Positions 44,259 to 52,276 of a DNA stretch of 64,000 nt are shown here, piece after piece. The DNA lies in contig NZ_JAUFQJ010000024.1 in NCBI RefSeq assembly GCF_030409685.1, positions 186,001 through 250,000 on the forward strand, read 5' to 3'. The notes under the pieces were generated by a model. The model was not told where the DNA came from. It did not search any database and saw nothing but the letters and a program-made list of their open reading frames with translations. Position 1 is the stretch's first letter. Each line of letters opens with the position of its first letter. Source of the DNA: Ferruginibacter paludis. GTDB taxonomy: Bacteria; Bacteroidota; Bacteroidia; Chitinophagales; Chitinophagaceae. The position numbers were made by a program, and so were the translations under genes.

Positions 44259-45188
44259 ATGAAAAATCTGTTTGCGCCATTTATAGCCGATAAAGGAATT
44301 GTAATTTCAGATGGCGCAATGGCTACCGAACTGGAAGCACGTGGAGCCGATCTGAATCATGCCTTATGGTCGGCGAAATTGCTGAAAGAAGATCCGCAAT
44401 TGATTCAGCAGGTACATCATGATTATTTGATGGCTGGTGCTGATATTGTTACTACCGCAAGTTACCAGGCAAGTTTCGAAGGCTTTGAAAAAAATGGCTA
44501 CACAAAAGAGCAGGCAATTGAATTGATGCAGCTGAGTGTAACACTGGCCATTAATGCCCGCAACGAAGCGATGAAAACTGTATCCCGTAAAACACAACCG
44601 CTGGTTGCCGCCTCTGTAGGGCCATACGGCGCATCCCTGGCTGATGGATCTGAATACCGCGGTAATTATGGCGTTACCATTGCAGCATTAAAAACATTTC
44701 ACCTGGCGCGTTTAAAAGTATTGATTGATGCCGGGGCTGATTTCCTGGCCTGCGAAACAATCCCCTGTATTGATGAAGCAATTGCCCTTGTTGAATTACT
44801 TACAGAATTTCCCGGCGTGTATGCATGGATCAGTTTTAGTTGCAAGGATGAAACGCATATCAGCAGCGGCGAAAATTTTGCTGATGCGATAAAGCTCGTC
44901 AGCCAAAGCCCGCAAGTTATTGCTGCCGGTGTCAATTGCACGGCGCCTCAATACATCGTATCCCTGATGACAATCGCTTCGGGGCAAACTAATAAACCGA
45001 TAGTTGTCTATCCCAACAAAGGCGAAACCTGGGATGCCGCCAATAAATGCTGGTTGCCCGATACAACACATCACAATCACTTTATTGATGATGCGAAAAG
45101 TTGGTTTGCAGCCGGTGCAACAATTATCGGAGGCTGCTGCCGAACAACACCGGACGATATCCGGCAGCTTCAAGAGCTGGCTTTATAG
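44259..45188 (+). CDS. mmuM: Homocysteine S-methyltransferase
   Basis: A 309-residue zinc-dependent methyltransferase of the MmuM/BHMT family, making methionine from homocysteine and a methyl donor such as S-methylmethionine. It has the N-terminal ISDGAMATELEARG, the zinc ligands in GVNCTAP and IIGGCCRTTPDDI near the C-terminus, and a TIM-barrel length. It begins 27 bases after the dismutase gene and may be the last gene of the chromate operon, restoring methionine under sulfate-analogue stress. It converges with the FGE gene, nine bases apart. Confidence 0.9.
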   Translation: MKNLFAPFIADKGIVISDGAMATELEARGADLNHALWSAKLLKEDPQLIQQVHHDYLMAGADIVTTASYQASFEGFEKNGYTKEQAIELMQLSVTLAINARNEAMKTVSRKTQPLVAASVGPYGASLADGSEYRGNYGVTIAALKTFHLARLKVLIDAGADFLACETIPCIDEAIALVELLTEFPGVYAWISFSCKDETHISSGENFADAIKLVSQSPQVIAAGVNCTAPQYIVSLMTIASGQTNKPIVVYPNKGETWDAANKCWLPDTTHHNHFIDDAKSWFAAGATIIGGCCRTTPDDIRQLQELAL

Positions 45189-45196
45189 CTACCCAT

Positions 45197-46324
45197 CTAG
45201 TTAACATCCTTCACACACCGGAATCCTAAATTGTTGCCAGCACTGGAGGTTTCACCCTTGCCCCTGCTGCTTGCTTTGTACCGGATGCAATACTGGTCGC
45301 TGCAAATAAATGAACCGCCCCGTTGTACATGTTTTTCAAGCCCGGGCTCATCGGGGTCAAGACTATCGGCTGGTCCTTTTGGGTTATTGACAGGGCTGCT
45401 TTTATAATAATCCGGCCGGTATAAATCACTGCACCATTCCCACACATTACCATCCATATCATACAATCCATACGGGTTGGGAGGAAAAGATTTTACCGGT
45501 GCCACGCCGCTGTATCCATCTTCTTTTGTATTGTGATCCGGGAAATTCCCCTGGTAAATATTGGCCACCCATTTACCGCCGGGCTTCAACTCATTACCCC
45601 AATAGTATTTAGTAGCGGGCCTTCCAGCCCTCGCGGCAAATTCCCATTCCGCTTCAGTAGGCAATCTTTTACCTGCCCACTTTGCATAAGCCGATGCATC
45701 TGCGTAGCATATCTGTACAACGGGTTCTTTTTCTTTTCCTGCAATGGAACTTGACGGACCGCGGGGATGTCTCCAGTTAGCACCGGGCATATACACCCAC
45801 CATTGATAAGGATCTTCCAGTGAAACAGGTTTGTCGGTTGGCGTAAATACCGCAGAACCCGGCACCAATTTTTCTTTTGCAGCACCCGAATAATCTTTCG
45901 GATTCAAAGGACGTTCGGCAATTGTTTTATAACCTGTCGCCTTGACGAATTTTTTAAACTGTGCATTCGTTACCTCATGTTCGTCCATCAGGAATGGCTT
46001 TACAGTAACACTATGAATGGGATTACAATCTTCATATTCATCCGTGCCCATTTGAAATGTTCCGCCTGGGATTAATTTCATTTCTTCACCGAGACTGTTA
46101 TCAGCAACAACACTATTTTCAAACGACACCATTTTAAAGGCAAATGAACGGGAAGGTATTTTTGCGGATGTACTTACACAGGCTATACAGCTTAATTTTT
46201 CATGGGCGACTAAACCAGCTACCGCATCGTTGCCTCTTTTCTTTTTTGTAAAAGCCGTAATTAAGGTAATGCATGCAATGGTTGCTATTATCAGTATTGC
46301 CCTATTAAAATTTAATTGCTTCAT
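45197..46324 (-). CDS. Formylglycine-generating enzyme (sulfatase activator)
   Basis: A 375-residue FGE-sulfatase-family protein with an N-terminal membrane anchor or signal (about 8-25). The core runs from MKLIPGGTFQMGTDEYED (82-99) through LPTEAEWEFAARAG and MDGNVWEWCSD. The copper-binding and catalytic cysteine pair C341/C346 in GGSFICSDQYCIRYKASSRG has the spacing of genuine aerobic FGE, unlike the many paralogues that lack it. It would convert the CAPTR cysteine of the sulfatase encoded four genes upstream to formylglycine. It is the last gene of the sulfatase operon. Confidence 0.92.
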   Translation of the reverse strand: MKQLNFNRAILIIATIACITLITAFTKKKRGNDAVAGLVAHEKLSCIACVSTSAKIPSRSFAFKMVSFENSVVADNSLGEEMKLIPGGTFQMGTDEYEDCNPIHSVTVKPFLMDEHEVTNAQFKKFVKATGYKTIAERPLNPKDYSGAAKEKLVPGSAVFTPTDKPVSLEDPYQWWVYMPGANWRHPRGPSSSIAGKEKEPVVQICYADASAYAKWAGKRLPTEAEWEFAARAGRPATKYYWGNELKPGGKWVANIYQGNFPDHNTKEDGYSGVAPVKSFPPNPYGLYDMDGNVWEWCSDLYRPDYYKSSPVNNPKGPADSLDPDEPGLEKHVQRGGSFICSDQYCIRYKASSRGKGETSSAGNNLGFRCVKDVN

Positions 46325-46451
46325 GGTTATTCTTCGTGTTTAAATGGAAAACAATGCTGACCGGACATGTGCTTTGTCCATCTATTAAACCTATCACGTG
46401 GTTTATATCAAGTAACAATTTTATCCGGTCTCAACCGGACCGGGTAACAGT

Positions 46452-47429
46452 TTACTGACTAATAGTTTTTATGTCGCCTTTTATAGTATTACTTTTTAAC
46501 CCAGCCAAAGAAGGCGTACACGATTTTAACACAGCTGTTTTAACGAGCAACGCCTGCTCCTGTTGTACGGTGGCAGCACTTAAATTCAGCAGGCCAAATT
46601 GATGATTGAATTGCTGGCCTTTTGTAATTACCCACGTTAAAAAATCAGTCACTAACTGGTGATTTTTTGTTGCACTGAAAATTACATTTACATTTTCTGT
46701 TGGAATTTTGGGATGATTTGTTTTTTCAACAAATAACACTACCCCATCCAATGTTGCATATATTTTCTCCTCTGCATCTATCTTTCCATTCTCGTTTAAA
46801 TCAATCGGAACGATTGCGATGCTGTCATTCACTTTTCTGGTCTGAATATCGTAGATAATGCCCAGACTGTTGTGAGACACCGCATTGACATCGGCTTTTA
46901 CAGCTTCCAGCAAATCCTGGTCATCGCCGGCTACGCCCGTTCCTTTTATATCCTTATGATCACCACCAAAGTGATTGGCAAATGCCACGGAAGAACAGGC
47001 GGCTTTCTGGCGCTTGTACACTGTATACGGGCTATTGAAACCTTTAACGCCGGAACTTGTATCCGTAAAATAAATCTGCCTGAAATTTGCTTCTGTAAAG
47101 CCTTTCCCGGTAAGTGTATTTAAATCGGGCTTTGCACTATTTACAACCGGCAGCTGCACGTACCGGGTTAGGGCAACACTGGTTTGCCCGTCCTTTACAT
47201 CACCAGGTTTTAATATGTGTGATGCAATCAAAATATCGGCACTGTCGGCCGGTATGCCAGATGCTACCTGGATGGTAACTTGCGGATGAATTTTTCTATA
47301 CTCCTCCGCCCATTTTTTAAATACGGGAAATGTAAACCTTGTTCCGGTAATGCGCAGCGTTGAAGCAGTTTGCGCTTTACCTGTTGTAAAGAGTAGTGCA
47401 AGCAGCGCAAAAAACATTGTCTTTTTCAT
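46452..47429 (-). CDS. Exported solute-binding protein (PBP-II fold)
   Basis: A 325-residue exported protein; ATG at 47429 gives a signal peptide ending TGKAQ. The body starts TLRITGTRFTFPVFKKWAEEYRKIHPQVTIQVASG, the usual first half of a PstS/sulfate-binding-type periplasmic protein. Later parts include KGFNSPYTVYKRQ and a long hinge region. No ABC permease or ATPase adjoins it, so it may work as a sensor or scavenger or with distant transport genes. Because it lies between the FGE gene and the sulfatase genes, an oxyanion ligand such as sulfate is a reasonable guess. Confidence 0.7.
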   Translation of the reverse strand: MKKTMFFALLALLFTTGKAQTASTLRITGTRFTFPVFKKWAEEYRKIHPQVTIQVASGIPADSADILIASHILKPGDVKDGQTSVALTRYVQLPVVNSAKPDLNTLTGKGFTEANFRQIYFTDTSSGVKGFNSPYTVYKRQKAACSSVAFANHFGGDHKDIKGTGVAGDDQDLLEAVKADVNAVSHNSLGIIYDIQTRKVNDSIAIVPIDLNENGKIDAEEKIYATLDGVVLFVEKTNHPKIPTENVNVIFSATKNHQLVTDFLTWVITKGQQFNHQFGLLNLSAATVQQEQALLVKTAVLKSCTPSLAGLKSNTIKGDIKTISQ

Positions 47430-47511
47430 TGTGCTCTTTTTTAAAAGCACAATGGCCGTATAAGACGACCATCATGCATGTGTGTATTTAACCAAAACCG
47501 ACTACCATGAT

Positions 47512-48612
47512 TTATGCAACAGCCTCTCTTTTTAATTGCTCCGAAACATACAGATCGGATTCATCAAAAAGTACCGGACCTACTTCGTCGCCAACCTCGG
47601 GCCCGTTAGCAGAAAGTTCACTCCCTGCCACTTTCGACTTAAAGATGGGCCATAAGAATTGTGCATACCATTCTTCCTGTTTGTAAAATTTAATACCAAA
47701 GGTTGTTGGATACTTGCGGGTGATGATGCCCGTTTTAAAAATTACATCCCACAAAAAAAACATGTTGCCAAAATTGCCCTTGTAGTTACCAACACCATCA
47801 CCAACGGTGTCGGCATGGTGCGACTGGTGCGTAGCAGGTGTAGATATCAATCTTTCCAATACCCATGCTACCGGGTGCAATGCCTTGTATTTATAAAATG
47901 GTTTGTCCCAGGCAATACTTGAATGTGCTGAAAGCGTAATGAAAGATTTGATAACGGTCACCACCAATGCCGGAAAACCGAGCCCCAGGTAAATGAGTGC
48001 CGCCGTTAAATAGATCTGCGAAAAGAAAACCGTGTAAATAAAATTCTGCCTGCTCGCCATGGCCATACCCATGTAAGGAGCTGAGTGATGCGTACGGTGA
48101 AAACGCCATAAAAAAGGCACCTGGTGATGCAGGCGGTGGTACCAGTACTGTGTTAAATCATCTGCCACAGCGATGATAAAAAAGCCCGCCCAGAAAGGCA
48201 CCCAGGAAAACTCGTTGGCAAGGCCTGGCAATATCAACGGCAACAATTTCAAACTAAAAAATGCAGTTACCGGTGGCAGTAAAAACTTAGGCGCTAAAAA
48301 ACAAACGATGTCCACCTTGCGCTCACTTTTTGTCCATTTGTTGTCATACAAACCAAGTGCAAATTCTATTGCACCCAATACAAGTGCAATTACCAGGAAG
48401 CCCCAGGACCTGATATTTTTCAATGCAGGTTCTAAAAACTTAAACACGGCCGGCACATCCACATTCGCCGGTTGATGCGTATTGTTTACCCAGGGCGTTT
48501 GACCCTTGATTGCGAAATATGCAAACAGGGCAACCACGGGAAGTGCATAAATGAAAAGGCTTACGCCAATGTCTTTCCCAATTTTTTTTGCTAAAACTTT
48601 ATCCAGCGCCAT
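47512..48612 (-). CDS. Sterol desaturase/fatty acid hydroxylase family protein
   Basis: A 366-residue di-iron membrane enzyme. Histidine clusters of the family are complete: YHRLHH, FHRTHHSAPYMG and HQSHHADTVG, set between about five membrane segments. Such enzymes hydroxylate or desaturate lipids. In this sulfatase operon it may act on the hydrophobic part released from a sulfate ester, or on a membrane lipid whose make-up changes with sulfur supply. Both are guesses. The small 40-codon ORF precedes it by 11 bases. Confidence 0.87.
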   Translation of the reverse strand: MALDKVLAKKIGKDIGVSLFIYALPVVALFAYFAIKGQTPWVNNTHQPANVDVPAVFKFLEPALKNIRSWGFLVIALVLGAIEFALGLYDNKWTKSERKVDIVCFLAPKFLLPPVTAFFSLKLLPLILPGLANEFSWVPFWAGFFIIAVADDLTQYWYHRLHHQVPFLWRFHRTHHSAPYMGMAMASRQNFIYTVFFSQIYLTAALIYLGLGFPALVVTVIKSFITLSAHSSIAWDKPFYKYKALHPVAWVLERLISTPATHQSHHADTVGDGVGNYKGNFGNMFFLWDVIFKTGIITRKYPTTFGIKFYKQEEWYAQFLWPIFKSKVAGSELSANGPEVGDEVGPVLFDESDLYVSEQLKREAVA

Positions 48613-48623
48613 AATGGTTTGTT

Positions 48624-48746
48624 TTATTTATTTAATAATAGTTTTACGAGTAATAATCCGCCGGCGATGATGATCAGCGGCAAAACAAAAATTAAAAATC
48701 CAACAAGTATCTTCTTTGAAATAATGTTTACATCTGTCAGCGTCAT
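48624..48746 (-). CDS. 40-residue single-helix membrane peptide
   Basis: ATG at 48744-48746, stop TAA at 48624-48626. The product begins MTLTDVNIISKKILVGFLIF and continues as one membrane helix (about residues 14-36) with lysines at the end. It fits exactly between the sulfatase gene (24 bases upstream) and the desaturase-family gene (11 bases downstream), as expected for an operon member. I know no family for it; it could be a small partner of the membrane enzyme. Confidence 0.6.
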   Translation of the reverse strand: MTLTDVNIISKKILVGFLIFVLPLIIIAGGLLLVKLLLNK

Positions 48747-48770
48747 AACAATTGATTTATCTTTTATAAA

Positions 48771-50615
48771 TTATTTTATTGGTGCCTGTGTATCGCTTCC
48801 ATTTGGATGATGGATTTTTTTATTGTTCACATCGTGCCAGTCAATCAATGGATACAGGTGATTTTTTTCTGCCTGCTGATCAAATATTTTTTTCAGCTCT
48901 GCTAACTTCTCCGGGTATTTTTTTGCCAGGTTATTGCGTTCATTAAAGTCTTCATTCAGATTGTAGAGTTCCCATACATCATCATCAAAGCTCTTGTCTG
49001 CAACTGTTTCGCCCGGCTTAAAATCAAAATCAACATTGTCCGGATGATGTGCTGCTTCAGCCTTCCAGCCATTGTAATAAATAGAGCGGGAACCAAAGAT
49101 GTAATAGTGCTGTATGGTATGCCTGGAGGGCGCTTTTGCATCAGCAAAAGAATACAGCAACGATGTTCCCTGGATGCTATCCTGCTTAATACCCCTTACA
49201 TATTCTGGTGTATTGATTTTTAAAAACTCTAATGTAGTGGGCAGCAGATCTATTACATGGCCATACTGATTACGGATGCCACCTTTCTCTTTTATATTTT
49301 TTGGGTTGAAAATAATGAGCGGGTTATGTGTTCCACCTTCTGCATCCGCATCCTGTTTCCATTCCCTGAAAGGGGTATTGGCTGCCTGCGCCCATCCCAA
49401 CGGATAATTGGCAAACCCTGCTGCTGTACCGATGGAATCAATATTCACCAAATTTGTTTTTAAATAATCAGCCTGCGTTTTTTTGCGGGCGGAGTTTGTT
49501 GCAGGCGTTATAGAACCTTCCAACGTACCCTCCTTGCTGGCGCCATTATCGCCGATGATGGCATATACAATTGTGTTGTCCAGCAAATTATTTTCTCTTA
49601 AATAATTTATTACCCTGCCTATCTGAAAATCAGTGTACGTCAGGTAACCTGCATACACTTCAAAAAAACGGGCGAACAATTTTTTCTGATCTGAAGACAG
49701 CGAGCTCCACTCCTGCACTCTTGCATTGCGTAGTGGCAGCTGCGCATTGGCTGGTATGATGCCCTGCTTTTTTTGATTGGCAAAAACCTTTTCGCGGAAT
49801 ACATCCCATCCTTCATCAAACTTTCCTTTGTACTGATCGCTCCAGTATTTATCTACCTGGTGCGGTGCATGCGTTGCGCCCGGTGAATAATATAAAAAGA
49901 AAGGCTTACCCGGTGCATTCTTTTGCTGGCGTGCAATGTAGCTGATCGCCTTATCTGTCATTTGCTCACTTAAGTGTCGCCCATCAGGCGTAACGTGCGC
50001 ATTGTCTTCAACCAGATCGGGTTTATACTGATCTGTTTGCGATCCTAAAAATCCAAAGAAATGTTCAAAGCCTTTGCCGGACGGCCAGTGGTCAAACGGA
50101 CCAGCATCTGTGGATTCTTCATCTGGTGTAACACCATACTTGCCTACTGCAAATGTGTTGTATCCATTGTCCCGGAGTATCTCTGCAATGGTGCCATCTT
50201 TTGCAGGAAGCCTTCCATCATAACCAGGAAAACCAGCAGACAAAGCAATATGAGAGAAGCCGCCCACATGAACGAAATGACTGTTGCGCCCGGTTAACAA
50301 TGCCGATCTTGTTGGAGCGCAAATGGCACAGGTATGAAAGTTGGTATAGCGTAAACCGTTGTTGGCAAGACTATCCAATACGGGGGTACGGATTAAACCC
50401 CCAAACGCACTGGAAGCACCAAAGCCCACATCATCTAAAATTATCCATACAACATTGGGTGCTCCGGCAGGTGCTTTTACAGGTGCCGCCCACCACTCTT
50501 TTGATTCACCCAGTGTTTTGCCGATAACACCTTTAAATTCGGTATCATTTTGCGCTTTTGCCACCAACGGCAACAAGCCAATAACTATGATTGCGTATGC
50601 AATTGTTTTTTTCAT
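48771..50615 (-). CDS. Type I sulfatase (arylsulfatase family)
   Basis: A 614-residue exported sulfatase with a signal peptide (1-21, ending AKAQ). Metal ligands are in VVWIILDDVGFG (Asp69, Asp70), and the modification site is C99 in CAPTR, the CxPxR code for formylglycine. Downstream motifs include GKYGVTPDE and AIIGDNGASKEG. The C-terminal subdomain is complete. It belongs to the larger arylsulfatase group with the WWAAPVKAPAGAPNVV opening. Its likely role is to free sulfate from an organic ester, matured by the FGE of the same operon. The precise substrate is unknown. Confidence 0.93.
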   Translation of the reverse strand: MKKTIAYAIIVIGLLPLVAKAQNDTEFKGVIGKTLGESKEWWAAPVKAPAGAPNVVWIILDDVGFGASSAFGGLIRTPVLDSLANNGLRYTNFHTCAICAPTRSALLTGRNSHFVHVGGFSHIALSAGFPGYDGRLPAKDGTIAEILRDNGYNTFAVGKYGVTPDEESTDAGPFDHWPSGKGFEHFFGFLGSQTDQYKPDLVEDNAHVTPDGRHLSEQMTDKAISYIARQQKNAPGKPFFLYYSPGATHAPHQVDKYWSDQYKGKFDEGWDVFREKVFANQKKQGIIPANAQLPLRNARVQEWSSLSSDQKKLFARFFEVYAGYLTYTDFQIGRVINYLRENNLLDNTIVYAIIGDNGASKEGTLEGSITPATNSARKKTQADYLKTNLVNIDSIGTAAGFANYPLGWAQAANTPFREWKQDADAEGGTHNPLIIFNPKNIKEKGGIRNQYGHVIDLLPTTLEFLKINTPEYVRGIKQDSIQGTSLLYSFADAKAPSRHTIQHYYIFGSRSIYYNGWKAEAAHHPDNVDFDFKPGETVADKSFDDDVWELYNLNEDFNERNNLAKKYPEKLAELKKIFDQQAEKNHLYPLIDWHDVNNKKIHHPNGSDTQAPIK

Positions 50616-50670
50616 TTGTTGTTTTTATTATGCTCTTAAAATATTAGTCAGTTATGTTGATTGAGATAAA

Positions 50671-52257
50671 TTACCAGCCCGGGTTTTGTTTAAAATTTGG
50701 ATTGGTGCCACCATACAAATCAATTTCTGTTTGTGGTATAGGGAACAAGGTATCCTTTAATGTAGCGGCCGCTTTTGGATTTCCGGGCATGCTTTTTACA
50801 GCATCTAAATAATACTGACCGGGGCCTCTGTCTGTTCTTCTAACCAAATCAAACCAGCGCTGGCTTTCCTGTATAAACTCTCTTCTTCTTTCTATAAAAA
50901 CAGAATCCCTGAAACCTGCCTGGCTTAAATCTGATGGTAAATCATACGCATCTTTTGAATAATTGCCATTACCACTGTAGGAGTTAAAAGCCCTGCCACG
51001 AACAATATTGATGGCATGGTACGCATCCGGCGTTGGTGCGCCGTTGATTTCATTCAGCACTTCTGCATACAATAACAACACATCCGCATAACGCAGTACC
51101 GGAAAATTAACCTTGCTGCTACCATTTTGGCTGCCGGGAAGTGCTGCTGTAAAGCCGGGACTCTGATCAACAAATTTTAAGAAATTATAGAACGGCCATC
51201 TGGCCCATTTTTGTGTTGACTGATTATACAATGAATCATAAAAAGTTGTGGAGCGGCGCTGGTCTTCTGCATTGAATAAATTTTCTATCACGGATGCATC
51301 AGCAGGTATATCTGCTGTATACGCAGACGTACTCCAGGTAAAAGAACTAAGGCTTTGGTTGCTTACAAAACCGCCGGTGGTGCCATTAAACTGTGCTGAG
51401 AAAATATGTTCTTTACCATTTTTTGTTGCGGGCTGAAACACATCTGCAAATTTTGAAAAAAGATCATAGCCATAATTGCCAGTTGTATTTGTAAAACCGG
51501 TACCCGATGAAATAACTTTTTCCAACTCAGTTTTTGCTTTGTCCCATTCGTAATGCGTTGTATATACTTTGGCCAGCAAAGCATGTGCTGCACCGCTTGT
51601 AACACGTCCCACATTTGCGCCGAAGTAAGTATCCGGTAACAGCGTTGCCGAATCCAGGTCAGCCTTTATCTGCAGGTAAACCGAATCTTTTGGCGTTCTG
51701 TTTATTTTCAATTCGCTTATGTTGAAGGAGCTCAGATCGTGCAACACTACAGGCACATCACCAAATAAACGAACGAGGTTAAAATAGCCCAGGGCCCTTA
51801 TAAACCTTGCTTCTCTTACCAGGTTCAATGCACTGTGCGAAGGATCTACAAACTGCGCCGCAGGTATTTCCGGAATTTTATCAATAGCAATATTTGCTTT
51901 GTTAATACTCCAGTATAACTGCCCGTATATTTTACGCACCCGGTCGTTGGTGCTTACATAAGTTGCCGTGCCCAAAGCCCTCACATCAGGGTTGGTATTG
52001 GAGGGACTGTACACCTGGTTATCACTTGGATTATCTACCAGCAAATTCAGGTTACGACCATAGATTGCAAAATCATTGTTGATATCGGTGGTGAGGGTGC
52101 TGTAAACTGCCGTAACCGCTGCAACAGCGTCCGACTGTGTTTGATAAAAGCTTCCCGGTGTTAAGTTGCCGAGTGGATTTTCTTTCAGCTTATTGCAGGA
52201 GGTTAACAAGCCACCCGATAAAACTGCTACAAAAGATGCTATAATTATTTGTTTCAT
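50671..52257 (-). CDS. SusD-like outer-membrane lipoprotein
   Basis: A 528-residue SusD/RagB-family surface lipoprotein that caps the partner SusC receptor and binds substrate. Lipobox LLTSC (cysteine 21) follows a short signal. The alpha-helical TPR-like core (REARFIRALGYFNLVRLFGDVPVV) and the C-terminal RRREFIQESQRWFDLVR and FPIPQTEIDLYGGTNPNFKQNPGW are diagnostic. It lies 19 bases downstream of susC and 55 bases before the sulfatase gene, so uptake probably concerns a sulfated compound rather than a plain polysaccharide. Confidence 0.95.
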   Translation of the reverse strand: MKQIIIASFVAVLSGGLLTSCNKLKENPLGNLTPGSFYQTQSDAVAAVTAVYSTLTTDINNDFAIYGRNLNLLVDNPSDNQVYSPSNTNPDVRALGTATYVSTNDRVRKIYGQLYWSINKANIAIDKIPEIPAAQFVDPSHSALNLVREARFIRALGYFNLVRLFGDVPVVLHDLSSFNISELKINRTPKDSVYLQIKADLDSATLLPDTYFGANVGRVTSGAAHALLAKVYTTHYEWDKAKTELEKVISSGTGFTNTTGNYGYDLFSKFADVFQPATKNGKEHIFSAQFNGTTGGFVSNQSLSSFTWSTSAYTADIPADASVIENLFNAEDQRRSTTFYDSLYNQSTQKWARWPFYNFLKFVDQSPGFTAALPGSQNGSSKVNFPVLRYADVLLLYAEVLNEINGAPTPDAYHAINIVRGRAFNSYSGNGNYSKDAYDLPSDLSQAGFRDSVFIERRREFIQESQRWFDLVRRTDRGPGQYYLDAVKSMPGNPKAAATLKDTLFPIPQTEIDLYGGTNPNFKQNPGW

Positions 52258-52276
52258 TGTATACTTTTTTAATTAT

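Noticed and set aside
48619..48810. 63-codon plus-strand ORF opposite the 40-codon peptide
   Set aside because: It is antisense to the operon and overlaps the sulfatase 3' end; the minus-strand ORF fits the operon spacing better.
50153..50527. 124-codon plus-strand ORF within the sulfatase gene
   Set aside because: Antisense shadow; composition is unlike a protein and the sulfatase frame is certain.
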